22,077 nucleotides of DNA from Candidatus Bathyarchaeota archaeon. GTDB taxonomy: Archaea > Thermoproteota > Bathyarchaeia > Bathyarchaeales > Bathyarchaeaceae. The notes under the pieces are model-generated. The model ran no database searches. It saw only the letters and a program-made list of their open reading frames with translations, and was not told where the DNA came from. This document shows, in pieces, positions 15,172 to 22,029 of the stretch (its first letter is position 1; each line of letters starts with the position of its first letter). Both the position numbers and the translations under genes were made by a program. The stretch spans positions 1 to 22,077 of the forward strand of contig JAOUPL010000009.1 of assembly GCA_029879825.1 (NCBI GenBank), read 5' to 3'.

Positions 15172-16074
15172 ATGGGAGGAGTTGAAGGAGCCCTTCGCAA
15201 GTTGGTTCTTGCAGCTGCAACTCTTCTGGGTGTTGGCTATGTTGTGGTCGATATACCAATTGTAGTTTTGTTGGGTTATCAGTTTTTACAGATTCCTATC
15301 GATTCAGCGCAACACATTGGTAAACTCGCTGGCATAACGCTGTTTCTCATGGCCTCGGTTCTGCTGATGATACTAGGCTGCTTCTTCATAATTGCGGGAC
15401 TTCAGTTTTATAGAGGGGGACCTCACCAGGGAGTGGTGTTTCTAGGCAGCCTGTTAGCATCATTTTATCTCTTGTGCCTCGGTTTGGGTTCTATGTTGAT
15501 GGTTTCTCAGCTAAATCTTAACGTAATGCTTTTGATATTAAGTCCTGTGCTCGTCATGGGAGCCGCTGCCATGTATATGGGACGTTCAATTCCCTTCAAG
15601 CTCATCGGCTCTGTCCTCGGAATCACTGGAGGAATACTTTTGGCCGTTGCCATATTTAATCATCAGATCCTTGAGATCGTTTTCGAGTGGGGTGTTCCGT
15701 TTCCAGGTCCATTCATGTCCATAGCCGCCATGGAAGCAATAGTGATAGTATTGGGTCCTGTGACGGCGTTTACCTATTCAATCCTTGCAGAGCGTAGGGA
15801 AGAACCAGTGTCGCACGCTTTCCTTTCTATAGTTACGCTGATCTACGGGATTGGCATGTTTATCGGATCACAGGTTCTTGCGTTTAGTTTTCTAGATCTT
15901 TTATGGAAAGCGCCTTATGAGGGGGAGATCTTGTATAACTCACCCCAATGGTTCTTGGGCACCGTAGCTTTCTGGAGCGCAAGTCTTTTCCTTCTAATGA
16001 TAGGCGGCCTCATGTTAATCGCGTCTTCTTGCGTGGGATTCATATTTACGGCACAAGAGTTTGCTCAACTCTAG
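15172..16074 (+). CDS. Uncharacterised polytopic membrane protein
   Basis: I do not recognise the family. The 300-residue protein has about eight hydrophobic segments, roughly at 11-35, 52-80, 86-112, 117-137, 141-163, 181-205, 215-242 and 260-290. Loops are short and there is no large soluble domain; charged residues between segments are few (YRGGPHQG near 80, AERREEP near 206). No transporter motif or catalytic pattern is visible. I prefer ATG 15172 because AAGGTG lies exactly 6 nt upstream; TTG 15157 would add five residues and has a weaker site. TATA-like sequences occur at about 15073-15083 and 15092-15104. The amino-acid dehydrogenase gene follows after 76 bp, so a related transport role is conceivable but unsupported. 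Confidence 0.75.
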   Translation: MGGVEGALRKLVLAAATLLGVGYVVVDIPIVVLLGYQFLQIPIDSAQHIGKLAGITLFLMASVLLMILGCFFIIAGLQFYRGGPHQGVVFLGSLLASFYLLCLGLGSMLMVSQLNLNVMLLILSPVLVMGAAAMYMGRSIPFKLIGSVLGITGGILLAVAIFNHQILEIVFEWGVPFPGPFMSIAAMEAIVIVLGPVTAFTYSILAERREEPVSHAFLSIVTLIYGIGMFIGSQVLAFSFLDLLWKAPYEGEILYNSPQWFLGTVAFWSASLFLLMIGGLMLIASSCVGFIFTAQEFAQL

Positions 16075-16150
16075 CCAATGCCCAAAAGAAGATTTGCAAA
16101 AGATTTATCGAGGTTGGTGAGTAGTCCATGCTTCTGCGAAGGTATGTCTA

Positions 16151-17260
16151 ATGTGGACTCGAGAAAGGATTTTCCAATTTTCCGATGAAATAGGTCCTGA
16201 GAAGGTATTGTATGTTCACGATCCAAAGACGAAAATGAAGGGAATCCTTGTAGTTGACAATACTGCCCGTGGACCAGGCATAGGTGGAATAAGAATGGCT
16301 CCAGACGTGTCAACCGAAGAAATCTTCAGGCTAGCCAGAGCAATGACTTTCAAGAGCGCGGCAGCTGATATCCGTCACGGAGGTGGAAAAGGCGGCATTA
16401 TTGCTGATCCGGAAAGCGAAAACAAGTATGAGTTGGTTCGGGCATATGCGAAAGCAATAGGGCCGATAGCAGAGTACATTCCAGGTCCAGATATGGGCAC
16501 CGATGAATGTTGCATGGCCGTCGTCTATGACGAGATTGGCAGAGCCATAGGGTTACCACGTGTACTTGGTGGAATTCCTTTGGATGAAATAGGAAGCACT
16601 GGATACGGCGTAGTCGCTAGCACCGAAGTGGCCTGTGAATATGTTCTGCTGGATTTGCCTAAAGCCAGTGTGGCAGTAGAAGGCTTCGGAGCAGTTGGGA
16701 AAGCCGTTGTCAAATTCTTGACCGAGAAAGGTGCGAATGTAGTAGCAGTTTCAGACTCCAAAGGTGCCATATACCAATCAGACGGTTTAGATTATGAAAA
16801 GTTGCTGAAGACCAAAGAAACTACGGGTGCTGTGAAAAACTATGAAGGCGGACGAATAATCGAAAATGAGGAGTTGTTTCGACTTCCTGTAGATATCTTA
16901 ATTCCAGGAGCCAGACCGGATGTAATCTCAAACAAAAATGTCCGAGACATTAGAGCAACGCTTGTCGTTGAAGCGGCCAACATCCCAGCTACTATGGAAG
17001 CGGAGAGAATTCTTCATGATCGAGGAATCCTTGTAGTTCCTGACTTTATAGCAAACGCTGGTGGACTCATAACGGGCGCTGTAGAATATAGAGGCGGCAC
17101 TGAAAAAGAAGTCTTTAAGGTCATTGAAGATAAGATAATTAAGAACACAAAACTCGTCCTTGACATGGTTAAGGATCAGAAGATGCTGCCCAGAGATGCT
17201 GCTGAGAAGATAGCAAGGAAACGTGTACTTAAGGCAATGGAGTACAGAGGCAAAGCCTAA
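16151..17260 (+). CDS. Glu/Leu/Phe/Val dehydrogenase family protein, probably for aliphatic amino acids
   Basis: This cytoplasmic oxidoreductase reversibly deaminates an amino acid to a 2-oxo acid, ammonia and NAD(P)H. At 369 residues it is nearer to leucine dehydrogenases (about 365) than to glutamate dehydrogenases (410-450). The substrate-binding and catalytic lysines fall at Lys68 (MTFKSA) and Lys80 (HGGGKGG), and Asp114 is in GPDMGTDE. The Rossmann motif is GFGAVG (178-183), with Asp202 at the end of the next strand, suggesting NAD preference. Where glutamate dehydrogenases have Lys in GPxKGGIR to bind the side-chain carboxylate, this one has Ile44 (GPGIGGIR), which favours a hydrophobic side chain. 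It precedes the aminotransferase gene. The ATG has AAGGT 7 nt upstream. A 7-codon ORF (ATG 16128) ends in TAATG overlapping the start. Confidence 0.9.
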   Translation: MWTRERIFQFSDEIGPEKVLYVHDPKTKMKGILVVDNTARGPGIGGIRMAPDVSTEEIFRLARAMTFKSAAADIRHGGGKGGIIADPESENKYELVRAYAKAIGPIAEYIPGPDMGTDECCMAVVYDEIGRAIGLPRVLGGIPLDEIGSTGYGVVASTEVACEYVLLDLPKASVAVEGFGAVGKAVVKFLTEKGANVVAVSDSKGAIYQSDGLDYEKLLKTKETTGAVKNYEGGRIIENEELFRLPVDILIPGARPDVISNKNVRDIRATLVVEAANIPATMEAERILHDRGILVVPDFIANAGGLITGAVEYRGGTEKEVFKVIEDKIIKNTKLVLDMVKDQKMLPRDAAEKIARKRVLKAMEYRGKA

Positions 17261-17336
17261 GACTGTTTTGACTTTTGGTGGATTCTAAGAAAATGCAGGA
17301 ATTAGTATGTTATCGACGTTGAAGACATGTCAAAAC

Positions 17337-17386
17337 TTAAAAATAGAGCGTTCTTAGTTAATCAACGAGGTTTTCCCCTCATGGAG
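17337..17386 (+). promoter_or_regulatory. Promoter and ribosome site of the aminotransferase operon
   Basis: TTAAAAAT (17337-17344) is a TATA-like box predicting a transcript start near 17367. GGAG (17383-17386) lies 8 nt before ATG 17395. Together they suggest that the aminotransferase and the following dehydrogenase can be transcribed apart from the gene at 16151. Confidence 0.5.
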
Positions 17387-17394
17387 AACTTGAC

Positions 17395-18285
17395 ATGGAA
17401 AAAGAACTTCTAGTCTACATAGATGACCAATTCTACCCTAAATCTGAGGCAAAGATTTCTGTTTATGATCACGGACTGCTTTACGGAGACGGAGTGTTTG
17501 AAGGAATACGCGCCTACAACGGAATAGTGTTCAAGCTAAAGGAACATATAGATAGGCTCTACAGATCAGCGCACACCATCATGTTAAAGATACCCATGAC
17601 AAAAAGTGAAATGACAAAGGCTGTCTTAGAAACCCTTAAGAAAAACAATCTCAAAGACGCTTACATCCGCTTAGTTGTCACGAGAGGAGTTGGCAACTTA
17701 GGACTTGACCCAAGAAAATGCCCCAAACCAACCATCTTCATAATCACTGAACCAATGTTACAGTTACATTCCCCAGAAGTCAAAGAAAAAGGGATAAAAA
17801 CAATTATTGCTTGGGTAAAAAGGGATCCAGTGGATGCAACTACCCACGAGATAAAATCGCTAAACTATCTGAACAGCATCTTAGGCAAAATCGAGGCCAA
17901 CATCACAGGTGCTGACGAAGCCATATGCTTGAATAGAGCGGGCTTTGTTTGCGAAGGAGTAGGAGAAAACATTTTCATCGTGAAAGAAGGAAAAGTCTTT
18001 ACGCCCCCAATTTCTTCTGGAGCATTAGACGGAATAACAAGAACTGTAATTATGAAGTTGGCTGAGAAACTAGGATATGAAGTCGTAGAAAGAAATATTA
18101 CGCCCAACGAATTGTTTACCGCTGAAGAGGTTTTTTTCACAGGAACAGCCGCAGAAGTTACACCGATTAGAAAAATAAACGAACGGGTAATAGGAAAAGG
18201 CAAACCAGGTCCAGTTACAAAACGAATAATGGAAGGATTTTACAAGCTTATTAAGGACCCAAAAGAGGGGACGCCTTTTAGTTAA
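17395..18285 (+). CDS. ilvE: Branched-chain amino acid aminotransferase (PLP fold type IV)
   Basis: IlvE exchanges amino groups between leucine, isoleucine or valine and 2-oxoglutarate, as the last step of synthesis or first step of breakdown. The 296-residue protein has the typical VYDHGLLYGDGVFEGIRAY (23-41), the PLP lysine Lys154 in HEIKSLNYLNSI, Glu187 in CEGVGENIF contacting the pyridine nitrogen, and the phosphate-binding GALDGITR (209-216) and FTGTAAEVTPI (248-258). The GIRAY and EIKSLNYLNS patterns favour IlvE over D-alanine transaminase or aminodeoxychorismate lyase. ATG 17395 has GGAG at 8 nt. Only a few bases separate it from the following dehydrogenase gene, whose ribosome site overlaps this stop codon. 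Confidence 0.93.
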   Translation: MEKELLVYIDDQFYPKSEAKISVYDHGLLYGDGVFEGIRAYNGIVFKLKEHIDRLYRSAHTIMLKIPMTKSEMTKAVLETLKKNNLKDAYIRLVVTRGVGNLGLDPRKCPKPTIFIITEPMLQLHSPEVKEKGIKTIIAWVKRDPVDATTHEIKSLNYLNSILGKIEANITGADEAICLNRAGFVCEGVGENIFIVKEGKVFTPPISSGALDGITRTVIMKLAEKLGYEVVERNITPNELFTAEEVFFTGTAAEVTPIRKINERVIGKGKPGPVTKRIMEGFYKLIKDPKEGTPFS

Positions 18286-18295
18286 GGCGATGCCC

Positions 18296-19291
18296 ATGAA
18301 GACGCTCTTGTTGACGGAAAAAGACGTCAAACAACTCCTATCTATGGACGAAGTTATGGAAGCCGTCGAATCAGCATTCGAGGCGAAAGGCCTAGGCCAC
18401 GCCCAGATGCCGGCGAAAGTATACCTATTTTACAACAAATACAAAGGCGACCTAAGGGCAATGCCATCATACCTTGAAGAACTTGACATTTCCGCCGTCA
18501 AAATTGTCAATGTTCACCCAGAAAACCGCGCCAAATACGGTCTTCCTACGGTTATGGCAATAATAATCTTAGTGGACCCCAAAAACGGCGCGCCTATTGC
18601 AATAATGGGAGGAACCTGGGTTACTGGCATGAGAACCGGCGCCGCGGGAGGCATAGCGGCAAAATACCTTGCCAAAAAGGACTCCAGAGTTGTGGGTCTT
18701 GTTGGAGCTGGCGCTCAAGCTAGAACCCAGCTCATGGCTCTCATCTCACTTTACAGAAAACTCGAAGAAATTAGAGTTTGGAGTTTACCCGACGGAACTA
18801 AAGAAGCGTTTGTAGCTGAGATGGAACCAAAATATGGCGATGCGGCAAAGATCATCGCAGTAGAGAGCGCAAAAGACGCCGTTGAAGGCGCGGACATCAT
18901 TGTAACAACAACTCCATCAAGGAAACCTCTTGTTTCAAATGACTGGGTCAAGCCTGGCATGCACTTCAACTGCATAGGTGCGGACGCACCAGGCAAAGAA
19001 GAGCTGGACCCAGCTATTTTGACGCGAGCAAAAATCGTTGTTGACGATTGGGAACAAGCGTCTCACAGCGGCGAAATTAACGTTCCACTAAGCAAAGGAA
19101 TAATAACGAAGCAAAACGTTTGGGGTGAAATCTGTGGGATAGTGGCTGGTTTGAAGCCGGGCAGAACATCCTCAGATGAAATAACAGTCTTCACCTCAAC
19201 TGGCCTTGCGGTACAGGACGCCGTAACAGCGAACCGCGCCTACAAAAAGGCTTTGGCAAAGGGAATCGGAAAAACCGTTGAGATTGTATAG
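18296..19291 (+). CDS. Alanine dehydrogenase / ornithine cyclodeaminase family protein (mu-crystallin fold)
   Basis: Members of this family are archaeal NAD-dependent alanine dehydrogenases, ornithine cyclodeaminases or related imine-forming enzymes. The 331-residue protein has the catalytic lysine at Lys41 (MPAKVYL), the same number as in the Archaeoglobus alanine dehydrogenase as I recall, plus Arg54 and Lys69. The dinucleotide site is VGLVGAGAQARTQL (133-146), and the active-site stretch GMHFNCIGADAPGKEELD (221-238) contains Asp230. Ornithine cyclodeaminase activity is the main alternative. I use ATG 18296 because TAAGG, overlapping the ilvE stop, lies 8 nt before it, while ATG 18290 is only 2-3 nt from that site. 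Together with ilvE it forms an operon. Joint action with the dehydrogenase at 16151 in amino-group transfer to or from pyruvate is inferred. Confidence 0.87.
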   Translation: MKTLLLTEKDVKQLLSMDEVMEAVESAFEAKGLGHAQMPAKVYLFYNKYKGDLRAMPSYLEELDISAVKIVNVHPENRAKYGLPTVMAIIILVDPKNGAPIAIMGGTWVTGMRTGAAGGIAAKYLAKKDSRVVGLVGAGAQARTQLMALISLYRKLEEIRVWSLPDGTKEAFVAEMEPKYGDAAKIIAVESAKDAVEGADIIVTTTPSRKPLVSNDWVKPGMHFNCIGADAPGKEELDPAILTRAKIVVDDWEQASHSGEINVPLSKGIITKQNVWGEICGIVAGLKPGRTSSDEITVFTSTGLAVQDAVTANRAYKKALAKGIGKTVEIV

Positions 19292-19311
19292 AGAAGAGGA
19301 TGAAGTCGCTA

Positions 19312-21000
19312 CTAGGCGCTGGGAATTTTGTACGCGCGGAATACTATGTAGCCTTCTAGAGTTACTATTGTGATCGTGACGTTCTTTCCTCGGTTAGCCG
19401 CCCAGTTCCACTCGCACATGAATGTAAGGTTACTGTCGGGGGTAAGCATGCGTGGAAGGGAAGGAACCACGTAGTCGGTTATGTTTGATGAAGGCATACC
19501 TTCTACAGTCACATTCATTGTTGTGATCGTAAAATTAAGCCACGTAGGATTCTGAATGGTGACGACGAAGTGTTCCAAATCGAGAGGGTTGAAAAGAACC
19601 TCGGCAATTGTTAGAGCTTTGAGAAGGACGGGATCAGATTGGGCTGAATAACCTTCCTGAGTCTGCCCAACAAGTGTAACGTTCTTTCCCGAGTAATCAG
19701 CCCAACTCCACGAACACGCAAATGTTTGGTTAGTATCGGGAGGAAGAACTATTCCTCCTTGAAGAGAGGGAACCACATCAGTTATGTTTTCTGAGATTCC
19801 ATCCACGTTTATGACGATTTTTGTAACGTTAGCGTCTATGGTGGAGAATTTAGAATTCTTGACGGTGACATTAAAGCTGTTGGTTTCAAGCGGGTTGAAT
19901 ATGGGGTTGATTATCTCTAGGATTATTGGTGACGGGGTAACTTGGATGTACTGTGCCGTGAAACCCTGTAACGTATATATTGTAACCGTGACGTTCTTGT
20001 CTCGCTGGTCGGTCCAGTTCCATGGACACGAAAACGTTCGTGACGAGTTAGGGTTGAGCGTGTATGGAAGGCCAGGCTCTACTTCAGTTCCATTTTCCAC
20101 AGTCCATTCTTGAACCGTATGGTTTTCAACGGTCACGTTTATTCTGGTGATGTTAACATAGGTGGGAGAGTCTGCGGAATTGTCAACGGCAACATTGAAG
20201 TGGGCTGTGTCGGTGAAGTTGAAAAGAACGTTGGTGATGGTTAAATTTACGGGTTTGGAGGTTAGTCGTGTAGAGTATGCTGCGTAGCCTTGCAACGTGT
20301 GAACCGCCACTGAAACGTTCTTGTCCTGATAGCTGCTCCAGTCCCACGTGCACGTAAACGACACTGATCCATTTAGGTAGAGTGCATACGGAAGGGACAT
20401 AGAAAGTCTTTCACCAGAAATTGGTTCTCTGTCGATGGTTACTTCAGTGATGTTGACGTATGTGACTGACGAAGGTGAGTTTTGAACGGTCACGTTGAAA
20501 TGGGTGACGCTTATAGTAGAGTTAAAGCTAAGATCGGTGATCTTTAAATCCACCAAGGGCGTTTCCGTTTCGAAGGTTGGACCGGACCCGTCTGCAACGA
20601 AAGCGATGACTTTTACGGTCTCACCAGTGTAGTTAGCCCAGTTCCATACACACTCAAAGGTTTCTTCTTTGCCTTTTGGAAGTCTGTAGGGAAGTAGCGG
20701 ATGCACCTCTGTTATGTTGTGGATGTCTTTTCCTGTTGATGCGACGATTTCTGTGACGTGGGCTTCTGTCGGAGAATAGGAGGGGTTGACGAGGGTGACA
20801 AAAAAGTACGATGTATTTTGAGGGGGAAAGGTGACGTTTGCTATAGATACTGTGGTTTTTTCTGGAATGACGCTTTCGAGGGTGATGAAATAGCCTATAA
20901 CCCATAGATAGGAGAGGATTGCGCCAACTATCATGGCCATTAGTAACAAGAGGACGAAAAGAAGTCTTGAGATGGCTTTTACGTCACGAGTGAACTTCAT
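19312..21000 (-). CDS. Membrane-anchored, sequon-rich repeat glycoprotein with pilin-like N-terminus
   Basis: I do not recognise a named family. The 562-residue protein begins MKFTRDVKAISRLLF and has one hydrophobic helix at about 13-39, then only extracellular-type sequence. The Lys-Ala-Ile-Ser junction before the helix resembles the class III (pilin-type) signal of archaeal type IV pilins, so cleavage after Ala9 is possible; a plain signal anchor is the alternative. Residues 50-560 are five repeats of about 100 residues, probably beta-sandwich (CARDB-like) domains, each with one C-x-W-x-W motif (Cys 117, 217, 325, 429, 529). I count more than 25 N-x-S/T sequons, so heavy N-glycosylation is expected. 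The ATG has GGGGGAG very close upstream. It converges with the dehydrogenase gene, 20 bp between stops. A cell-surface structural or adhesive role is inferred. Confidence 0.8.
   Translation of the reverse strand: MKFTRDVKAISRLLFVLLLLMAMIVGAILSYLWVIGYFITLESVIPEKTTVSIANVTFPPQNTSYFFVTLVNPSYSPTEAHVTEIVASTGKDIHNITEVHPLLPYRLPKGKEETFECVWNWANYTGETVKVIAFVADGSGPTFETETPLVDLKITDLSFNSTISVTHFNVTVQNSPSSVTYVNITEVTIDREPISGERLSMSLPYALYLNGSVSFTCTWDWSSYQDKNVSVAVHTLQGYAAYSTRLTSKPVNLTITNVLFNFTDTAHFNVAVDNSADSPTYVNITRINVTVENHTVQEWTVENGTEVEPGLPYTLNPNSSRTFSCPWNWTDQRDKNVTVTIYTLQGFTAQYIQVTPSPIILEIINPIFNPLETNSFNVTVKNSKFSTIDANVTKIVINVDGISENITDVVPSLQGGIVLPPDTNQTFACSWSWADYSGKNVTLVGQTQEGYSAQSDPVLLKALTIAEVLFNPLDLEHFVVTIQNPTWLNFTITTMNVTVEGMPSSNITDYVVPSLPRMLTPDSNLTFMCEWNWAANRGKNVTITIVTLEGYIVFRAYKIPSA
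19321..20853 (-). repeat. Five tandem ~100-residue protein repeats
   Basis: The coding repeats cover residues of about 50-150, 150-250, 250-358, 358-460 and 460-560 of the glycoprotein. Each runs: hydrophobic strand with a V-x-F-N-like turn, a FNVTV-like strand followed by N-S or N-P, a N-x-T sequon strand, a short LPY/PSL-P segment, then T/S-F-x-C-x-W-x-W, then KNVTV and a T-L-Q-G-Y-like strand. The copies are diverged in sequence, so the duplications are old. Confidence 0.8.
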
Positions 21001-21331
21001 GTCTCCCCCTTCTGAAGAGCGCTATTAATTATTGTTTTGGTGTTACAGGTTTGTTATAAACGTTTAAGTTTATTTTCTCTCTCTTCTCTGAAATAGTGGA
21101 GGGGGCGATATAGCCTCAAGATTGTTTGTGACCCAAACACGCAAAACATAGGACCTTTGATATTTTCTGTTGTTCCCGATGTATTATTCCTTATTTTTCT
21201 TTAAATAGCTTCAACATTCCCTGACGCATCTCCGGTTATGGTTTGGCTTGCTCTCTATGTCTCTTGGTTTTGTGGAGTACGTTGAGTTAGATGAGTGCCG
21301 ATCGCAGAAACTATGGTTTATCAAAAATAAT

Positions 21332-21355
21332 ATTAACTATCTCTCAATAGTTGAT
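21332..21355 (+). promoter_or_regulatory. Hairpin 1 upstream of the QueT gene
   Basis: ATTAACTAT (21332-21340) pairs with ATAGTTGAT (21347-21355) over nine positions with one G-U pair and a 6-nt loop CTCTCA. It is AT-rich and not followed by a T-run, so it does not look like a terminator. It is directly followed by the GC-rich second hairpin. Confidence 0.45.
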
Positions 21356-21357
21356 TT

Positions 21358-21390
21358 CGGCGGGTGAGTGGGCTCCTCCCACCCGTTCCG
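21358..21390 (+). promoter_or_regulatory. GC-rich hairpin 2 with anti-Shine-Dalgarno segment
   Basis: CGGCGGGTG (21358-21366) can pair with CACCCG (21380-21385) and, past a TT bulge, CCG (21388-21390). An alternative inner stem is GTGGG with CCCAC. The segment CCTCCC (21375-21380) is exactly complementary to GGGAGG of the ribosome site (21411-21416), so alternative folds could hide or expose the start of the QueT gene. Confidence 0.4.
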
Positions 21391-21424
21391 CTATATAAAC
21401 CCCGGGAGTAGGGAGGTGAAAAAA

Positions 21425-21907
21425 ATGGAAACTAAAAACATAGCGTTAGCGTCGCTTTTCGCTGCCTTGTACGCTGTTCTTGTTCTTGTCTTGGCTCCAA
21501 TAAGCTTCCAACTTGTGCAGGTGAGGGTTGCAGATGCCCTTATTCCACTCTCTATTATATTTGGATGGCCATCTGTTGTCGGTGTGACTGTTGGCTGCGT
21601 TGTTTCAAATGTTATCAGTCCTATGCCTAGTATCATTGCAGATATTACATTCGGTTCCATTGCCAATTTTATTGCTAGCTTTCTGGCATGGAAGGTCGGT
21701 GGTTTGAAATATCACAGGAACGCAGTAAACGAGTTCCTAGGGTGCTTAGCTGCAACTGCTGTAATAACTTTTGTTGTGGGAACGTATCTAGCTGTGATGA
21801 CAGAAATGGAATTGTGGGTGTGGTGGTTAGGCGTGGGAATCGGCTCAGTAATTAGTATTAACGTTATGGGTTATACGTTGCTTCAGGTCATGAAAAAGCT
21901 GAAGTGA
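21425..21907 (+). CDS. queT: QueT-family ECF transporter S component (queuosine/archaeosine precursor uptake)
   Basis: QueT-type S components are small membrane proteins that bind a deazapurine precursor and work with a shared ECF energising module (EcfT and two ATPases), none of which is in this window. The 160-residue protein has about five to six membrane segments. It shows the family pattern IALASLFAALYAVLVL, then SFQLVQVRVADAL (26-38), a GWPSVVGVTVGC turn, PMPSIIADITFGSIANF, and a hydrophobic C-terminal half. In archaea the likely ligand would be a precursor of archaeosine in tRNA; the ligand is inferred. I use ATG 21425, with GGGAGGTGA just upstream, not the longer in-frame ATG 21368, which lies inside hairpin 2 and would encode a charged, non-family N-terminus. 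Confidence 0.82.
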   Translation: METKNIALASLFAALYAVLVLVLAPISFQLVQVRVADALIPLSIIFGWPSVVGVTVGCVVSNVISPMPSIIADITFGSIANFIASFLAWKVGGLKYHRNAVNEFLGCLAATAVITFVVGTYLAVMTEMELWVWWLGVGIGSVISINVMGYTLLQVMKKLK

Positions 21908-21963
21908 AACGTCAGAGTCGTTGACCCTCTAGAGAGATAGCCTAGAAAATACTACCATGACAG

Positions 21964-21971
21964 TTTATATG
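21964..21971 (+). promoter_or_regulatory. TATA-like box of the last gene in the window
   Basis: TTTATATG is centred about 27 nt before ATG 21994, the archaeal distance between TATA box and transcript start. The transcript would begin at that ATG, so the 11-codon ORF would be leaderless and the gene at 22026 would have a 32-nt leader containing GGGAGGAG. Confidence 0.5.
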
Positions 21972-21993
21972 AACGATTAGAATCTAATTTAGG

Positions 21994-22029
21994 ATGTCTG
22001 CTGAGGAGAGACGGGAGGAGAAAGGTTGA
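21994..22029 (+). CDS. 11-codon leader ORF overlapping the next start
   Basis: The ATG at the predicted transcript start opens a short ORF encoding MSAEERREEKG, ending in TGA 22027-22029. The stop overlaps the next gene's TTG start as TTGA. The ORF covers the ribosome site GGGAGGAG (22013-22020), so its charged codons may only reflect that purine-rich site. Translation is possible but unproven. Confidence 0.3.
   Translation: MSAEERREEKG

Larger units (their letters stand above)
21001..21424 (+). promoter_or_regulatory. 424-bp divergent intergenic region: QueT leader and glycoprotein promoter
   Basis: No convincing gene lies here. On the minus strand TTTATAAC around 21052-21060 may be the TATA box of the glycoprotein gene. 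On the plus strand there is a TATA-like TTTAAATA near 21200-21207, two hairpins (21332-21355 and 21358-21390), a second TATA-like TATATAAA (21392-21399) and the ribosome site GGGAGGTGA (21411-21419), 5-6 nt before ATG 21425. The second TATA box predicts a start near 21422, after the ribosome site, so the two signals cannot belong to one transcript. Confidence 0.5.

Noticed and set aside
21054..21149. 31-codon minus-strand ORF starting MFCVFGSQTILRLYR between the glycoprotein and QueT genes
   Set aside because: No ribosome site, TATA distance is wrong (about 50 nt), and the composition does not look like a conserved protein.
21358..21424. Known preQ1 riboswitch ahead of the QueT gene
   Set aside because: The compact preQ1 pattern with its short C-rich loop and A-rich tail is not present; only generic hairpins and anti-ribosome-site pairing are seen.
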